Source of the DNA: Leptospira kmetyi serovar Malaysia str. Bejo-Iso9
Lineage (GTDB): Bacteria; Spirochaetota; Leptospiria; Leptospirales; Leptospiraceae
Assembly (NCBI RefSeq): GCF_000243735.2
Contig: NZ_AHMP02000003.1
Location: forward strand, 3,740,001-3,804,000
Direction: 5' to 3'
Length of the DNA stretch: 64,000 nt
Positions 37,274 to 54,576 of this stretch are shown here, in pieces. Under the pieces are notes generated by a model that saw nothing but the letters and a program-made list of their open reading frames with translations, ran no database searches and was not told where the DNA came from. Made by a program: the position numbers and the translations under genes. Every line of letters begins with the position of its first letter. Position 1 is the first letter of the stretch.

Positions 37274-38179
37274 TCAAACGAGAATATTCTTGGAACGGAA
37301 AAGAAATCCCTGCACCAACGGAAATCTCATCTCGGCGGCGATCAAAAGGTCCTCTTGCGTTTCGATTCCTTCCAAAATACACTGGATGTTCGATTCTCTC
37401 GCAAAATCCAAAAATCCCCAAGCGATATTCTTATACGATTCCTTCGTTTTAAAAAGATGAAGCCAGTGTTTATCGAATTTAATAAATTTAGAATATTCTA
37501 AAAAATCGAAACAGAATAGGTTTCGTTTCCCGCCCATGTCGTCGAGCGCGATCGGAACGTTCGAATTCTTTAACGCATTCAAACAAAAACGGGTTTCTTC
37601 GATCCAAGTGGAATCCGTGTTTTCTATGATTTCACAAACGATATTCTTCTTTTTGCCCAAAAGTTCGTTCCAAGAATTAGCTTGTGTTTCGTTTTTACAA
37701 ACGTGCGGATCCAAATTTAGAAATAAATTCTTCCCTTTGGGACGATTTTCGATTTGAAACCGTTTTAGATTGGTTTCGAACTCGAAAAACAAATCCGCAT
37801 CCTTGTGCAATTCCTGAAAGACGAACTCGGGAGAAATTCTTTGCCCTTCGATATAAAAACGGGCGAGAGCCTCGTATCCGAAAATTTTTCCCGTGTCCAA
37901 GGAAAGAATGGGTTCGTATTCGGTGTGAAAATTTTTCGTCTGCAAGATTACGGAAAGAGTTTTTAAAAGATCCACTCCGTCGATTTGCGCGTGCGCGGAA
38001 GTTTCGCTTTTTTTCGGAGGAACGGAAAACGCCGGATCGGTTTCCAGTTCGGAGATGATTTCTTTTGCCGTTTCGTGTTTCGCATTCAAAGTGAAAAGAT
38101 TTCGAACGAGTCCTTCGTTCAAAAACGATTCCGAAAGCACCAAATCAGTATTAGGCGAGAAATCCATAATTTCTTTCAT
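37274..38179 (-). CDS. EAL-domain protein (probable c-di-GMP phosphodiesterase)
   Basis: A short N-terminal region of about 75 residues is unlike any domain I know; the rest is EAL. The key residues are kept: GYEALARF (EAL Glu), FLNLDP (Asn), CEIIENT (Glu), ALDDMGG (Asp pair), KFIKFDK (Lys), LEGIET (Glu) and VQGFLF (Gln). It could therefore be active, hydrolysing c-di-GMP to pGpG, although ALDDMGG differs from the usual DDFGTG loop and could lower activity. There is no GGDEF domain and no membrane segment. GAGG precedes the ATG by eight bases. Confidence 0.88.
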   Translation of the reverse strand: MKEIMDFSPNTDLVLSESFLNEGLVRNLFTLNAKHETAKEIISELETDPAFSVPPKKSETSAHAQIDGVDLLKTLSVILQTKNFHTEYEPILSLDTGKIFGYEALARFYIEGQRISPEFVFQELHKDADLFFEFETNLKRFQIENRPKGKNLFLNLDPHVCKNETQANSWNELLGKKKNIVCEIIENTDSTWIEETRFCLNALKNSNVPIALDDMGGKRNLFCFDFLEYSKFIKFDKHWLHLFKTKESYKNIAWGFLDFARESNIQCILEGIETQEDLLIAAEMRFPLVQGFLFRSKNILV

Positions 38180-38422
38180 ATGCGGTGCCTCTTTTTTTCC
38201 ACGGTACGAAGACGGATAAAAAAGTCAATATAAATGAGAATGAAACTCAATATCATAAATTTAAAAAGAACGGCTCAAATCGCCAAACGGATAGGGTTTG
38301 ACGAAATTCACTTTCGATTTTGGGAAAACGAAATCGGATTCAAGATCGTTTTTTTGTAACTAGGATTTGTTTTTTGCAATTTACTCGATCGTAAGGAAAT
38401 AAGATTCTTCCAAAGTCTTCTT

Positions 38423-39175
38423 ATGAAATATTTCGTTTTGATTCCGCGTCTTTTGTTCGTGATCGGATTTTTAGTTTCCGTTTTTCATTCTTCCCTGAAC
38501 GCGGAACCGAACGATTCCGAGTTGTCCTTGATCGCGGATTCGCAAAAGGAACTCCGCAATCGGAAACGTTTTTACTTGGGAGGTTTCGGAATCAACGAAC
38601 TCTCTTGGTTTCAAACGGGATACAACATCAACGAAAAATTCTCCGTTTCCTTTCTCGCACATCAAAGACATAGGGCCGATCATTTCGATTTGGATCGAAC
38701 CGGCTATCAGCCCGGCGCGGTCGCATTCTCCTTGCAAAATAAGGAATATACTCAGAACCAATATACGATCGCCCTCGAATGGTTTCCGTTTTCGATTCCT
38801 TATTATCTAAGCCTCGGAGTCGGTCAGGAATTTTATTTCCAACGAGATCGTAAGAACGAGTTCTGGGTCTATTCGGACGGAAGCGCGGACGGTAAGAGTT
38901 GGTCTTATTCGATTTCCAACAAACGCGCGTTTGTTTCTCCGGGAGCGGGGATACGTTATGTGTTCTCTTCCGGAATTTTTTTAAACGGAGGCTTTAACGT
39001 GCTTCTGTTTACGAACAGTTCCGCTCACGTTCAAAGGGAGAGTGTTCTTTTTTACAATCAAAAACCGGACCCGGCGATCTTGGAAAGAATTTGGAAAGAC
39101 GGTAAGGATCAGGAACTCGATCGTGCAAAGGGAATCGGAGTCCAGTTGTTTTTATCGGCGGGTATCTCGATTTGA
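38423..39175 (+). CDS. Exported barrel-like protein of unknown function
   Basis: Residues 1-27 are a signal peptide (LLFVIGFLVSVFHSSLNA). The 220-residue mature part has amphipathic strands (FYLGGFGINELSWFQTGYNI, YTIALEWFPFSIPYYLSLGVG, FVSPGAGIRYVFSSGIFLNGGF) and ends VQLFLSAGISI, which fits a small outer-membrane barrel of 8-10 strands. Family not recognised. It is monocistronic and convergent with kdpE. An AT-rich dyad (39206-39222, CTATTTAT/ATAAATAG) lies in the spacer. Confidence 0.6.
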   Translation: MKYFVLIPRLLFVIGFLVSVFHSSLNAEPNDSELSLIADSQKELRNRKRFYLGGFGINELSWFQTGYNINEKFSVSFLAHQRHRADHFDLDRTGYQPGAVAFSLQNKEYTQNQYTIALEWFPFSIPYYLSLGVGQEFYFQRDRKNEFWVYSDGSADGKSWSYSISNKRAFVSPGAGIRYVFSSGIFLNGGFNVLLFTNSSAHVQRESVLFYNQKPDPAILERIWKDGKDQELDRAKGIGVQLFLSAGISI

Positions 39176-39251
39176 TAAACGAAGTCGTTCGGATTCTGCG
39201 GGCGACTATTTATTATAAATAGAAAATATTCTAAATATTAGATCTATTATC

Positions 39252-39935
39252 TTAGATATTAACCGAAAGTCTATAGCCGACTCCGGGTTCCGTCAACAAC
39301 AAGGACGGATTGGACGGATCGGATTCTATCTTTTTTCTCAAACTCGCGACGTGAACCCTAAGAGGTCCCGATTCGTTTCTGGCAAGCGGTCCCCAAACGT
39401 GACGTATGATCTGTTCCTGCGTCAGAACCTTTCCCGCGTGTTGAATCAATAAGGATAAAAAAGAATATTCGATCGGAGTCAAATGTACGGTTTCACCCGA
39501 TACTTGAACGTTTCTACTCGATAAGTCCACGTATAAATTTCCGGAGACGAAGATCGGCGAACCGGCTTCCTGGGATTTGTTTCTCAGAGCGACTCGGATT
39601 CTCGCGAGCAACTCTCCCATACTAAACGGTTTTATAATATAGTCGTCGGCTCCTCCGTCCAACAGGGAAATTTTTTCCGCATCGGAGGATAACACCGATA
39701 AGACGATCACGGGAGTTTCGCTCCAGGTTCGGATTTCGCGTAACGCTTCGATTCCGTTTCCGTCCGGAAATTGCAAATCCAAGAGAATCACGTCCGGAGA
39801 TTCGTTTGCGGCTTTGAGAACGGTTTCGCGAATCGTTCCGGATTCGATCACGTCGTAATGCGAGGCGCTCAAACTGATTCGAATCATCTTACGGATTCGA
39901 TCATCGTCGTCCGCGACCAAAATTTTCGGATTCAT
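39252..39935 (-). CDS. kdpE: Potassium-responsive response regulator KdpE
   Basis: The 227 residues are an OmpR-type regulator: receiver with VADDDDRIR, phospho-acceptor Asp in LLDLQFPDGNG (near 52) and the Lys of IIKPF, then a winged-helix DNA-binding domain (LTPIEYSFLSLL...RVHVASLRKKIE...GVGYRL). Its gene starts 4 bases after kdpD, and the neighbourhood fixes its role. KdpD phosphorylates it when potassium is scarce and it activates kdpFABC. It is the last gene of the operon. Confidence 0.95.
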   Translation of the reverse strand: MNPKILVADDDDRIRKMIRISLSASHYDVIESGTIRETVLKAANESPDVILLDLQFPDGNGIEALREIRTWSETPVIVLSVLSSDAEKISLLDGGADDYIIKPFSMGELLARIRVALRNKSQEAGSPIFVSGNLYVDLSSRNVQVSGETVHLTPIEYSFLSLLIQHAGKVLTQEQIIRHVWGPLARNESGPLRVHVASLRKKIESDPSNPSLLLTEPGVGYRLSVNI

Positions 39936-39939
39936 CGGA

Positions 39940-42563
<2,624 letters not shown>

Positions 42564-42567
<4 letters not shown>

Positions 42568-43148
42568 TCTTTGATGGTTCCGAATTCGCTGTCCAATTTC
42601 AAGTTCAATCGTAAAACGTTGATTCGATTCTCGCCGATATAGCCGAAGGAGGGTTTTTCGATCGATTCTTCCACGATTTTTTTAAACCGAAGAACTTGTT
42701 CGGGGGTAAGTTTTCTCGCCGCCACGACACGATCCATTTGAAAGAGAACCGCATCCAAGCTGAGATGAGGATCCAATCCCGAGCCCGAGGCGAACAACAG
42801 ATCGGGAGGAACGCTCGTTCGATTGGGATGTGCCGCAAGAAGGAATTTTTTTCTTTCCTCGACTTTATTTTTGAGAGAGGCGCTGGTTACGCTCAGGTTC
42901 GAAGCCCCCGAGGGAAGCGCGGAATAATCCGAAGCCGAAGGTCTGGACCAAATATATTCGTTTTTTGTAAACTTTTGTGCGATCCATTCCGAGCCGACGA
43001 TTTTCTCGCCGATACGGATTAGACTTCCGTTCGAACGGGAAGGGAAAAGACGTTCTGCGAATCCGGTGATTACGATCGGATAAAAAATTCCCGTAAGGAA
43101 CGTAAGAACGAGTAAGGTTCTGATTGCGATCGATGCATTTTTTAACAT
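42564..43148 (-). CDS. kdpC: Potassium-transporting ATPase subunit KdpC
   Basis: The 194-residue protein has one N-terminal membrane helix ([22 protein letters not shown]) and a periplasmic domain with the family motifs [36 protein letters not shown] and [11 protein letters not shown]. KdpC links KdpA and KdpB and stabilises the complex. AAGGAG lies before its ATG. It starts 10 bases after kdpB and overlaps kdpD by 4. Confidence 0.96.
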
Positions 43149-43158
43149 TAGATTCTCC

Positions 43159-45240
<2,082 letters not shown>

Positions 45241-45250
45241 CCGATTCTCC

Positions 45251-46924
45251 TTAAAACGTTTTGCCTTGTAACATTAGAAAATGCTCAAGTATCGGTCCGA
45301 TGGTCAGAACGGGAAAAAACGTCAGCGCGCCGACGATTACGATCACCGAAAGAAGAAGGACGTAGAACGTTCCGCCTTCCACGGAAAACGCTCCTTCGGA
45401 CGAAACCTCGGATCTTTTTTTATCTGCCGAGCTCCCCGCGATTGCGAGCACGGGAAGAATCACTCCGAATCTTCCGAGAATCATCGCCAATCCTATTAGA
45501 ATATTATAATACGGTGTGTTTACGTTCAACCCCGCAAAGGCGCTTCCGTTGTTTCCCGCGCCGGAGGAAAACGCGTATAGAATTTCCGAAAGACCGTGCG
45601 GTCCCCGGTTTGAAAGAGAAGAGGTTCCTTCCGGCAAACTCACGGAGATCGCGGTAAAAAGAAGAATGACCGTGGACGGCAAAAGAATTCCGAGGATCGA
45701 CATTTGAATCTCTCTTTTCTCGATTTTTTTGCCGAGGTATTCGGGGCTTCGACCCACCATGATTCCGCTTAAAAAGACGGTAAGAAGAACGAACAGAATC
45801 ATTCCGTACATCCCCGCGCCGACTCCTCCGAAGATAACTTCTCCTAATTGTATATTCAAAATTTCTACTAAACCTCCGATCGGAGAAAAACTGTCGTGCA
45901 TCGCGTTGACCGATCCGTTAGACGCCACCGTGGTCGCCGCGCCCCAGATCGAACTGTTTAAGATTCCGAAACGCACTTCCTTTCCTTCCCAAAAACCGAA
46001 CGAGTTTGAGATCGGATTGAAAGAGGATTCGGAAAACCAAATCGCGAGAAGCCCGAAAGAAAAGATCGAAAACATAACGCAGAAGATCACCCATGCGTGT
46101 TTGAGATTTCCCACGATTCTTCCGTATAAAAAAACGCAGGCTCCGGGCAAGAGTAGAATGGAGATCATCTGCAAGAAGTTGGAGATTGGAGTCGGGTTTT
46201 CGAAAGGATGCGCGCTGTTGACTCCGAAAAATCCTCCTCCGTTTGTTCCGAGTTGTTTGATCGCGATCTGCGAGGCCGCCGGTCCCAGGGGAAGAATTTG
46301 AACGTTTCCTTCCAAGGTCGTCGTCGTGATCGAATCCGAAAACGTTTGAACGACTCCCGTCCCCGCAAGCAACAACGCGAGAATAAAAGATAAAGGAAAT
46401 AGAATATAAAGAATTCCGCGAATCAGATCCTTCCAAAAGTTTCCGAGTTCTCCGTTCGAGTTGGCGCGGAATCCTCTTGCAAGAACGAGCAAAACACAAA
46501 GACCCGTTGCCGCGCTGACAAAATTCTGAGTCGTCAAACCCACGCTTTGGGAAAAATAGCTAAGAGAAACTTCTCCGCTGTATGCCTGCCAATTCGTATT
46601 GGTCGTAAAGCTGGCCGCGGTATTCAAGGCGAGATAAGGATCGAGTCCCGGAAAGTTCCCCGAATTCAACGGAAGAATATTCTGAAAAAATAATATACTA
46701 AAAAGAAGAATAAAGCCGAAAAGATTGAATAAGATTAGGGAAATCGTATATTCTTTCCAGTTCATGTTTTTGTTCGGATCGACGCCGCAGATTCCGTAAA
46801 GAATCGATTCGAATCGAAGCGTCGTGGACGAGGTGAAAACCCAATACAAATACGTCCCCAACAAGGGAGAAAGCAGGACGATCGTAAAAAGAAAGATCGA
46901 AAGTTGAATCCATTCCGTGGCCAT
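45251..46924 (-). CDS. kdpA: Potassium-transporting ATPase subunit KdpA
   Basis: The 557 residues form about ten membrane helices with four selectivity-filter-like loops (for example [32 protein letters not shown] and [12 protein letters not shown]). KdpA is the ion channel-like subunit and belongs to the superfamily of potassium transporters. It starts 9 bases after the kdpF stop and is followed by kdpB after 10 bases. Confidence 0.97.
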   Translation of the reverse strand: MATEWIQLSIFLFTIVLLSPLLGTYLYWVFTSSTTLRFESILYGICGVDPNKNMNWKEYTISLILFNLFGFILLFSILFFQNILPLNSGNFPGLDPYLALNTAASFTTNTNWQAYSGEVSLSYFSQSVGLTTQNFVSAATGLCVLLVLARGFRANSNGELGNFWKDLIRGILYILFPLSFILALLLAGTGVVQTFSDSITTTTLEGNVQILPLGPAASQIAIKQLGTNGGGFFGVNSAHPFENPTPISNFLQMISILLLPGACVFLYGRIVGNLKHAWVIFCVMFSIFSFGLLAIWFSESSFNPISNSFGFWEGKEVRFGILNSSIWGAATTVASNGSVNAMHDSFSPIGGLVEILNIQLGEVIFGGVGAGMYGMILFVLLTVFLSGIMVGRSPEYLGKKIEKREIQMSILGILLPSTVILLFTAISVSLPEGTSSLSNRGPHGLSEILYAFSSGAGNNGSAFAGLNVNTPYYNILIGLAMILGRFGVILPVLAIAGSSADKKRSEVSSEGAFSVEGGTFYVLLLSVIVIVGALTFFPVLTIGPILEHFLMLQGKTF

Positions 46925-46933
46925 ACTATTTCC

Positions 46934-47023
46934 TTAGAACCGTTCCGGTTTGAAGATGGAATACGCAAGATAAACGAGACACAAACCGCTCAAAGAAAGG
47001 GCGGCCATAGTTTCTAAATTCAT
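46934..47023 (-). CDS. kdpF: Small subunit KdpF
   Basis: A 29-residue ORF on the minus strand (ATG 47023, stop 46934) reads MNLETMAALSLSGLCLVYLA at its N-terminus, followed by YSIFKPERF. The single hydrophobic helix and the C-terminal KPERF are typical of KdpF. It heads the operon and ends 9 bases before kdpA. KdpF stabilises the KdpABC complex. It is too short for ordinary gene calling and easily missed. Confidence 0.88.
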   Translation of the reverse strand: MNLETMAALSLSGLCLVYLAYSIFKPERF

Positions 47024-47073
47024 AATATTTTGATTCCCGAATCCGACGCGTATGCGTCTTTTTTGATACTCAA

Positions 47074-47102
47074 AGTAAACCACGGATTGCGGATCGAGTC
47101 AA
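47074..47102 (-). promoter_or_regulatory. Candidate kdp operon promoter
   Basis: On the minus strand TTGACT (47102-47097) and TTTACT (47079-47074) are 17 bases apart, 50 bases before the kdpF ATG. The poor -10 fits an activator-dependent (KdpE) promoter. In the predicted leader GACGC...GCGTC (47045-47058) forms a short dyad that could be an operator or a small hairpin. Confidence 0.4.
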
Positions 47103-47154
47103 GATCGCGTCGGTTAAACAAGACCGAAACGAAGTTAAGAAGTTGTTAAGTCGA

Positions 47155-50100
47155 TTAGAGGATTTCTACGGAAAGAAAGGTGATGTCGTCTTGCGCTTGT
47201 TGACCGGAAAGAAAGGATTGAACGTCCGCAAAAACAGATTTGACCATCTCGGGTACGGGTTTGGAGGATTCCTTGAGTAAGGATTCCAAAAGTCTGTCTT
47301 CGCCGAATTCTTCCTCGAAGGAATTGAATTCCTCAACGATTCCGTCCGAAAAGAAAAACAACTTATCCCCTTTTGCGATTTCCAAAAACTGAGAATGATA
47401 TTTCACTTTTTCCGAAATTCCGATGATCGGTCCGCTTTTGGACAATCTTGTGATCGTGGTTCCGGAAAGAAAAAATTGATCCGGATGTCCCGCGGCCGAG
47501 TAGGAAAGGGTTCCTTCTTCGGTGTCCACGTCCGCGATGAGGCAGCTAAAGAAGGATTTGATCGCGCTGTATTTCGCGATGATCTCTTTGTTCAGTTCGG
47601 CGATCACTTCTCCCGGAGGAAGATCGAGATACTTTAAACTTTCGTATTCAGATTTGATCAACATGGTGACTAACGCGGCTTGGACCCCGTGACCGGTCGC
47701 GTCCGCCAAAAAGATTCTTACCTTGCCGGGGGAAATCTCCGCGTAATCGTAGATGTCGCCTCCGACCTCGTTCATCGGAATATATTTCGTGAGAACATAA
47801 ATGCCGCCTAACGTGGCTTCCGGCTTGGGGAGAATTCTATCCTGAATCTTCTGTGCGTAGAGTAGGTCTCTTTGAATCAGGTTGATCGTGTTGTTGAGTT
47901 CGGAGGTTCTTTCCACGACCTTCTCTTCGAGTTCCGCGTACAGGTTCGCGTTTTCGATCGAGATTGCGGCTTGTCCCGCGATCAGTTCCAGGGTTTGAAT
48001 CCTGTTTTCGGTGAACACTCCCTTGACCAATTGGTTTTCGAGATAAAGAACTCCCTTCAATCCTCCCGCGTGGACCAGAGGAATACAAATCACGGACTGA
48101 GGTCTTTTTTCCTTGATGTATTGATCCGTAAAATCCTTGATCGAGGAAGAATCGAAACCGCTCGTCGAGATCATCTTGCCCGTTCTAAAAACGTAGTTCA
48201 GATAAGAAACCGGATATTGCGTTTCGTCAAGCTCGGGAAGATTTTCGACGACGATCCCCGTGTCTCCGCTTTGACCCGCGAGAAAGACCATTAGATTTTT
48301 ATTATGTAAATGGAAATAGATCGCGCGGGTCGCTCCCGCAGTTTCCATCGCGATCTGGATCAGCTTCTTCAAAAGATTGTCCAGAACGATCTCGCCGGAA
48401 AGAAGATTATACGTTTTTAATATGATTTCCTGATCGAGATCTGGAGTTTGGTTTTGGAGTTTTCTGCCCATCGCTTCGGGAGAAAGGGAAAGATTGAGTC
48501 GATTGGAAAAACGATTCTCCAGTTCGGCTACTTTTACGGAAGCCCCCCATCTCGAATAAAAATCGATCGAGTTTTGGATGTAATGATTTCCAAGGGAGAA
48601 GTTTCCGATTTTATAATGAAACTTCGCTGCGATTTCGCAGGACAAGGCTTGAAAAGCGACGAATCCGGATTCTTGAAACAGTTTGATCGCCTTTTCGTAA
48701 CCGGCGATCGTTTCGGAGATTTTTCCTTTGACTCGTTCCTTTTCCGCAAGGAGAAGTTCCAAAAGTCCCATGAAGTTTTCGGGACAATCCTTGCTCCATT
48801 TTTCGAAATGGGAAAGAACCAACTTTAGTTTTTTTGAATATACGATTCTTTCCGAAAAGGAAAATTCGTGGAAGTTGGAAAGAATGGAAAGTCCGTAATA
48901 AAACCAAAATTCGGCGAACGGAATCAAACCGAACGCGTTCTGAATCAGCTTCTCGCCTTTTTTACCCGCTTCCAAAGCCTTTAGGAATTGTCCCGAGAAG
49001 TAATAGAGTTTGGTTAAGTCGTGATAATAATAAGAAAGCGCGGTGTAATTCTTATCTTCCAAAATTCTTTTTTCGAACTCTTCGGATTGAAATTCGGAAT
49101 CGTTCAACGAATCGGAAGAGGAGGTTTTCCCCGCGAGAGCTTTGATGAATTGATGAGAACTTTTTGCGATCGTAAACGCGAAGTCGTCCCTCGTCGCCGT
49201 AAAGTATCGGCTCGCGTTGTCGACGTCGGTTAATAATTCGTCGATCGGATACGAAGCGAAGATTTTTTTCTGCATCTTGGCTTGTATGCTGAATCCCGCG
49301 TAAAAAATATCCCCGTTCTGCAACGCTCCGTTGTGAACGTCGTCCAACAATCCTATGTCGAGGGTGATCAATCGTTTCCAATGACAGAGATACGCGGCGT
49401 AGACGTATTGAATCTTCCACTTAACGAGATCGAAGGGGATCTTTTCGTTGAGATCCATCGCCAATTTCGAATAACGAACCGCTTGATCCAAATCTTTGAG
49501 GGCTTGGTTTACGATCATTCCGTAACCGCTATAAGCGATCGGACTGCTTCTGGAAACTCCCTTGGTCAAAGATGTATTAAACATCTTTAATACGATCAGC
49601 GCGAAAAGATTCTGATTGTATGTGAACGCAGAAGGTCCGAGATCCGCAAAAAGATCGATCAAGGCCTGGTATTCCGGTTCTCCATTCTCCTTGATATGAA
49701 CGAGTTCCGGGTCCGATTTTCCTTTGGATAAAATCAAAGAAAGAAAAAGTTCCTTAAAAAGAACGGCGGTGACGCGAAGCGGAGAGGACGGAATCCGGAT
49801 CTTAAAGCGTTTCATCGCGCGTAATCCGGCCAACACCGCGCTTTCCACCTTGTTCATCTTGGAATAAAGACGAACCTGGATCGCGTCGGCGCGTATGTAT
49901 TGCAGATCTGGAAGATTCAAATTTTCTAATGATTCCAAAAGTTGCATCGTTCTTTCGTAATTGTTCAGAAGATATTCGGTTTCCGCCGTTTCCAAAATCA
50001 CGTTCGAATACAACTCGAGGTCTTTGACGAGCGCTTCCTGATCGAGGGAATTTAATGCGAAGTTGAGATATTGAAGAGAACTTTCGTAAGAACCCGAACT

Positions 50101-52365
50101 TTTCGCCTGAAGGCCGGCCTTGTAGTTGAGCATGGTGAGATTCTTGCGAAGCGCGTCCTCTTCGATAGAATCCAACGCCTGGTTGAGGTGATTCGTGATC
50201 TGAAACAAAACCCGGTTTTTCGGATGAGGACCGTGTAACGTCAACAATACGATCCCGACTTTTTTATGAAAGTCCTTGCGTTTCCATTCTTCCAAAAGAC
50301 TGTAAGCCGCTTGTTGAACCCGGTCGTGCGAAAATCCGAAGGCCTGTTCCGAAGAAACGCTTTCTTCGAAAAGGGAATGATCCTGATTGTGCGACGGGGT
50401 CAAAAGACCTTCTCGAACGGCCTCCCAGAGAATCTGATTGAGTTTTGCAGTATCAAAAAAACGTAATTTAGAAATGAATCCCGAAGTGAATCTTTCTCCG
50501 AGGCAGGAACAAACGCCTAAGAGTTCCTGAACGCCGGGGGAAAGTTCTCGGATTCTCTGACACAAAAGATCGATCACGTTATCCGCAACCGGAAGCTGTG
50601 AAACTTTTTCAAGATCCCATTTCCAGAGTTTGAATTCGAATTCGTAGGAGATCGAGTTCGTTTTTTCGGAAGCGCGCAGAAGTTGAACCACGGCAAAAGG
50701 GTTGCCCAACGTTTTTTTATGGAGAATGGATGCGACCGAATGAATCTCTTCCTGAGGTCCGGGGGCCAAGTCCTGAAGCATTCTATAAATACTTTCCTCG
50801 TCGAGAGGATCGATCGTGATCTGACTTCTCGGAACCTTGTTGCTTTCGATAGATTCCAAAACCCTGGAGAACGGACTCGAAGGTTCGATCGCCTCGGGTC
50901 GAAAGGAAAGAATACATAAGAAATTCTTAATTTTCGAATATATCAAAAACGTTTCGATCAGTTTTAAACTCGCCGGATCGGCCCATTGCAAATCGTCCAT
51001 ATAAAGAACGAGAGGACGGCTGAGTTCCGAGATCGCGCGGATAAAGTTGCGCAGAGTGAAGTAAAAACGGTTTCGATTTTCGTCGGGCGGAAGTTCCGCG
51101 AGTTCGGGTTGAGGACCGATGATGAATTCCAACTCGGGAATCTGATTCAAAAGAATTCTTCCGTTGGCTCCCGTGTATTGCAGAATCAGTCTTTTGAATT
51201 CTCGGATGTCCTTTTCCTGTTTGGAAAGAAAGATGGAAACCAAATCCCGAAGAGAATGAATCAGTCCTCCGAACGGAACCGAGGTTTCATATTGGTCGAA
51301 CTTTCCCTGAACTACGATTCCGCCCCTTTCCGAAATGCTCTTTAAGAAGGATTTGGCGAGCGCGGATTTTCCGGAGCCCGAATCGCCCGTGATAAAAACC
51401 AAACCGGTTTCTCCGCGGAAAACCTTATCCAAAGAGGATTCGAGCACCGCTTTTTCCCTGTCTCTTCCGTAGAGCGCGGAAGGATCGAACGTAAGTTCGG
51501 GAATATCCCTCGAACCGGGAACGAACGCGGAATTCTTTTCTCCGTTTTGAAAATCCCGAAGACAAAGTTCCAAGTCGTATATCAAACCGTTAATGGACGC
51601 ATAACGTTGTTCCGGATCTTTTTCGAGTAACTTCGATATTACGAGCGAAATGGAAACCGGCAATTCTTCCCGAACGGTATGAACCGGGGCCGGTCTTCTC
51701 GCGAGATGCGCGTGTAAAATTTCGTTTCTATCCTTGGAGACGAAGGGAAGAGTTCCGGTAATCATCTGATAAAAGATGATCCCTAAGGAATAAAAGTCCG
51801 TACGAAGATCCAAAACTCTGGAAAGTCTTCCGGTCAACTCGGGCGGAATGTAGGAAAGAATTTCGGCGGAAAGATCCGGGGTAATGGAGGGTGACGTGTC
51901 CTTGCCCGAAAAAGTGGCGGATGAGAAATCCGTAATTCTTGCGACTCCGGTGTCCGGTTGAATCCAAATGTTTCCGGGACGAAGCGCTTGGTGAAGAATT
52001 CTCTTTTCGTGAATTTCCTTGAGAGCGAGAGATATACTCATGGCAATCTCAAAAAATTTCTCAACAGAATTAACACCATTTGGAAACATTCTCGCGAGAG
52101 GAACGGAACCGCAGTCCTCGATGACGAGAACGGGCATGTCCTCGTGTCGAATTAATTCCAAGGAATTCTGAATTCGAGGTCCTTTAGCAAAACTAGAAAT
52201 TCTAAAGTCGTGATGAATCTTCTGGATATCTTTGCGAGAAGGGTTTTTTTGACGAAGAAGTTTGAGAAGAACGTGCTTCCCCGATCTTTGATCCAGAGAT
52301 CTATATATCAGAAACTGATGATCTATGGAGAAGGATTCAAACGTTTCAAAGCCGGGGAGTTCCAT
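47155..52365 (-). CDS. Giant signalling protein: protein pseudokinase, AAA ATPase, helical repeats, GAF and PP2C/SpoIIE phosphatase
   Basis: The 1736 residues hold, in order: a Ser/Thr kinase fold (10-270), an ATPase of the AAA_16 type with Walker A GDSGSGKSAL (near 325) and Walker B LVLYMDDLQWAD (near 450), a long helical TPR-like region (about 620-1260), a GAF domain (about 1290-1440), a coiled coil, and a PP2C phosphatase (MNEVGGDIYDY, ADATGHG, QAQDDITFL). In the kinase domain the ATP-binding Lys35 and DFG Asp146 (as DFS) are kept, but the catalytic HRD Asp is Ala127 (HQALRPGN), so phosphotransfer is doubtful. Related multidomain proteins act as signalling hubs. It lies upstream of kdpF on the same strand with 131 bases between. 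Target unknown. Confidence 0.9.
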   Translation of the reverse strand: MELPGFETFESFSIDHQFLIYRSLDQRSGKHVLLKLLRQKNPSRKDIQKIHHDFRISSFAKGPRIQNSLELIRHEDMPVLVIEDCGSVPLARMFPNGVNSVEKFFEIAMSISLALKEIHEKRILHQALRPGNIWIQPDTGVARITDFSSATFSGKDTSPSITPDLSAEILSYIPPELTGRLSRVLDLRTDFYSLGIIFYQMITGTLPFVSKDRNEILHAHLARRPAPVHTVREELPVSISLVISKLLEKDPEQRYASINGLIYDLELCLRDFQNGEKNSAFVPGSRDIPELTFDPSALYGRDREKAVLESSLDKVFRGETGLVFITGDSGSGKSALAKSFLKSISERGGIVVQGKFDQYETSVPFGGLIHSLRDLVSIFLSKQEKDIREFKRLILQYTGANGRILLNQIPELEFIIGPQPELAELPPDENRNRFYFTLRNFIRAISELSRPLVLYMDDLQWADPASLKLIETFLIYSKIKNFLCILSFRPEAIEPSSPFSRVLESIESNKVPRSQITIDPLDEESIYRMLQDLAPGPQEEIHSVASILHKKTLGNPFAVVQLLRASEKTNSISYEFEFKLWKWDLEKVSQLPVADNVIDLLCQRIRELSPGVQELLGVCSCLGERFTSGFISKLRFFDTAKLNQILWEAVREGLLTPSHNQDHSLFEESVSSEQAFGFSHDRVQQAAYSLLEEWKRKDFHKKVGIVLLTLHGPHPKNRVLFQITNHLNQALDSIEEDALRKNLTMLNYKAGLQAKSSGSYESSLQYLNFALNSLDQEALVKDLELYSNVILETAETEYLLNNYERTMQLLESLENLNLPDLQYIRADAIQVRLYSKMNKVESAVLAGLRAMKRFKIRIPSSPLRVTAVLFKELFLSLILSKGKSDPELVHIKENGEPEYQALIDLFADLGPSAFTYNQNLFALIVLKMFNTSLTKGVSRSSPIAYSGYGMIVNQALKDLDQAVRYSKLAMDLNEKIPFDLVKWKIQYVYAAYLCHWKRLITLDIGLLDDVHNGALQNGDIFYAGFSIQAKMQKKIFASYPIDELLTDVDNASRYFTATRDDFAFTIAKSSHQFIKALAGKTSSSDSLNDSEFQSEEFEKRILEDKNYTALSYYYHDLTKLYYFSGQFLKALEAGKKGEKLIQNAFGLIPFAEFWFYYGLSILSNFHEFSFSERIVYSKKLKLVLSHFEKWSKDCPENFMGLLELLLAEKERVKGKISETIAGYEKAIKLFQESGFVAFQALSCEIAAKFHYKIGNFSLGNHYIQNSIDFYSRWGASVKVAELENRFSNRLNLSLSPEAMGRKLQNQTPDLDQEIILKTYNLLSGEIVLDNLLKKLIQIAMETAGATRAIYFHLHNKNLMVFLAGQSGDTGIVVENLPELDETQYPVSYLNYVFRTGKMISTSGFDSSSIKDFTDQYIKEKRPQSVICIPLVHAGGLKGVLYLENQLVKGVFTENRIQTLELIAGQAAISIENANLYAELEEKVVERTSELNNTINLIQRDLLYAQKIQDRILPKPEATLGGIYVLTKYIPMNEVGGDIYDYAEISPGKVRIFLADATGHGVQAALVTMLIKSEYESLKYLDLPPGEVIAELNKEIIAKYSAIKSFFSCLIADVDTEEGTLSYSAAGHPDQFFLSGTTITRLSKSGPIIGISEKVKYHSQFLEIAKGDKLFFFSDGIVEEFNSFEEEFGEDRLLESLLKESSKPVPEMVKSVFADVQSFLSGQQAQDDITFLSVEIL

Positions 52366-52430
52366 CCTGGAAGAACTGTGATATTCTCCCTAGGATTAAA
52401 ATCAAAAAGAAAAAAATCCCTTTCGGAAAT

Positions 52431-54509
<2,079 letters not shown>

Positions 54510-54576
54510 AAAAATCCCGCCTAACTCTCTTAAAAACGCGCAGAACGCATTCCTTTGTTCTTATATTCTAAAACTA

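Noticed and set aside
38234..38359. 41-residue plus-strand ORF (MRMKLNIINLKRTAQIAKRI...)
   Set aside because: Plausible composition but no ribosome-binding site, no recognised family and a divergent promoter region; not supported without expression data.
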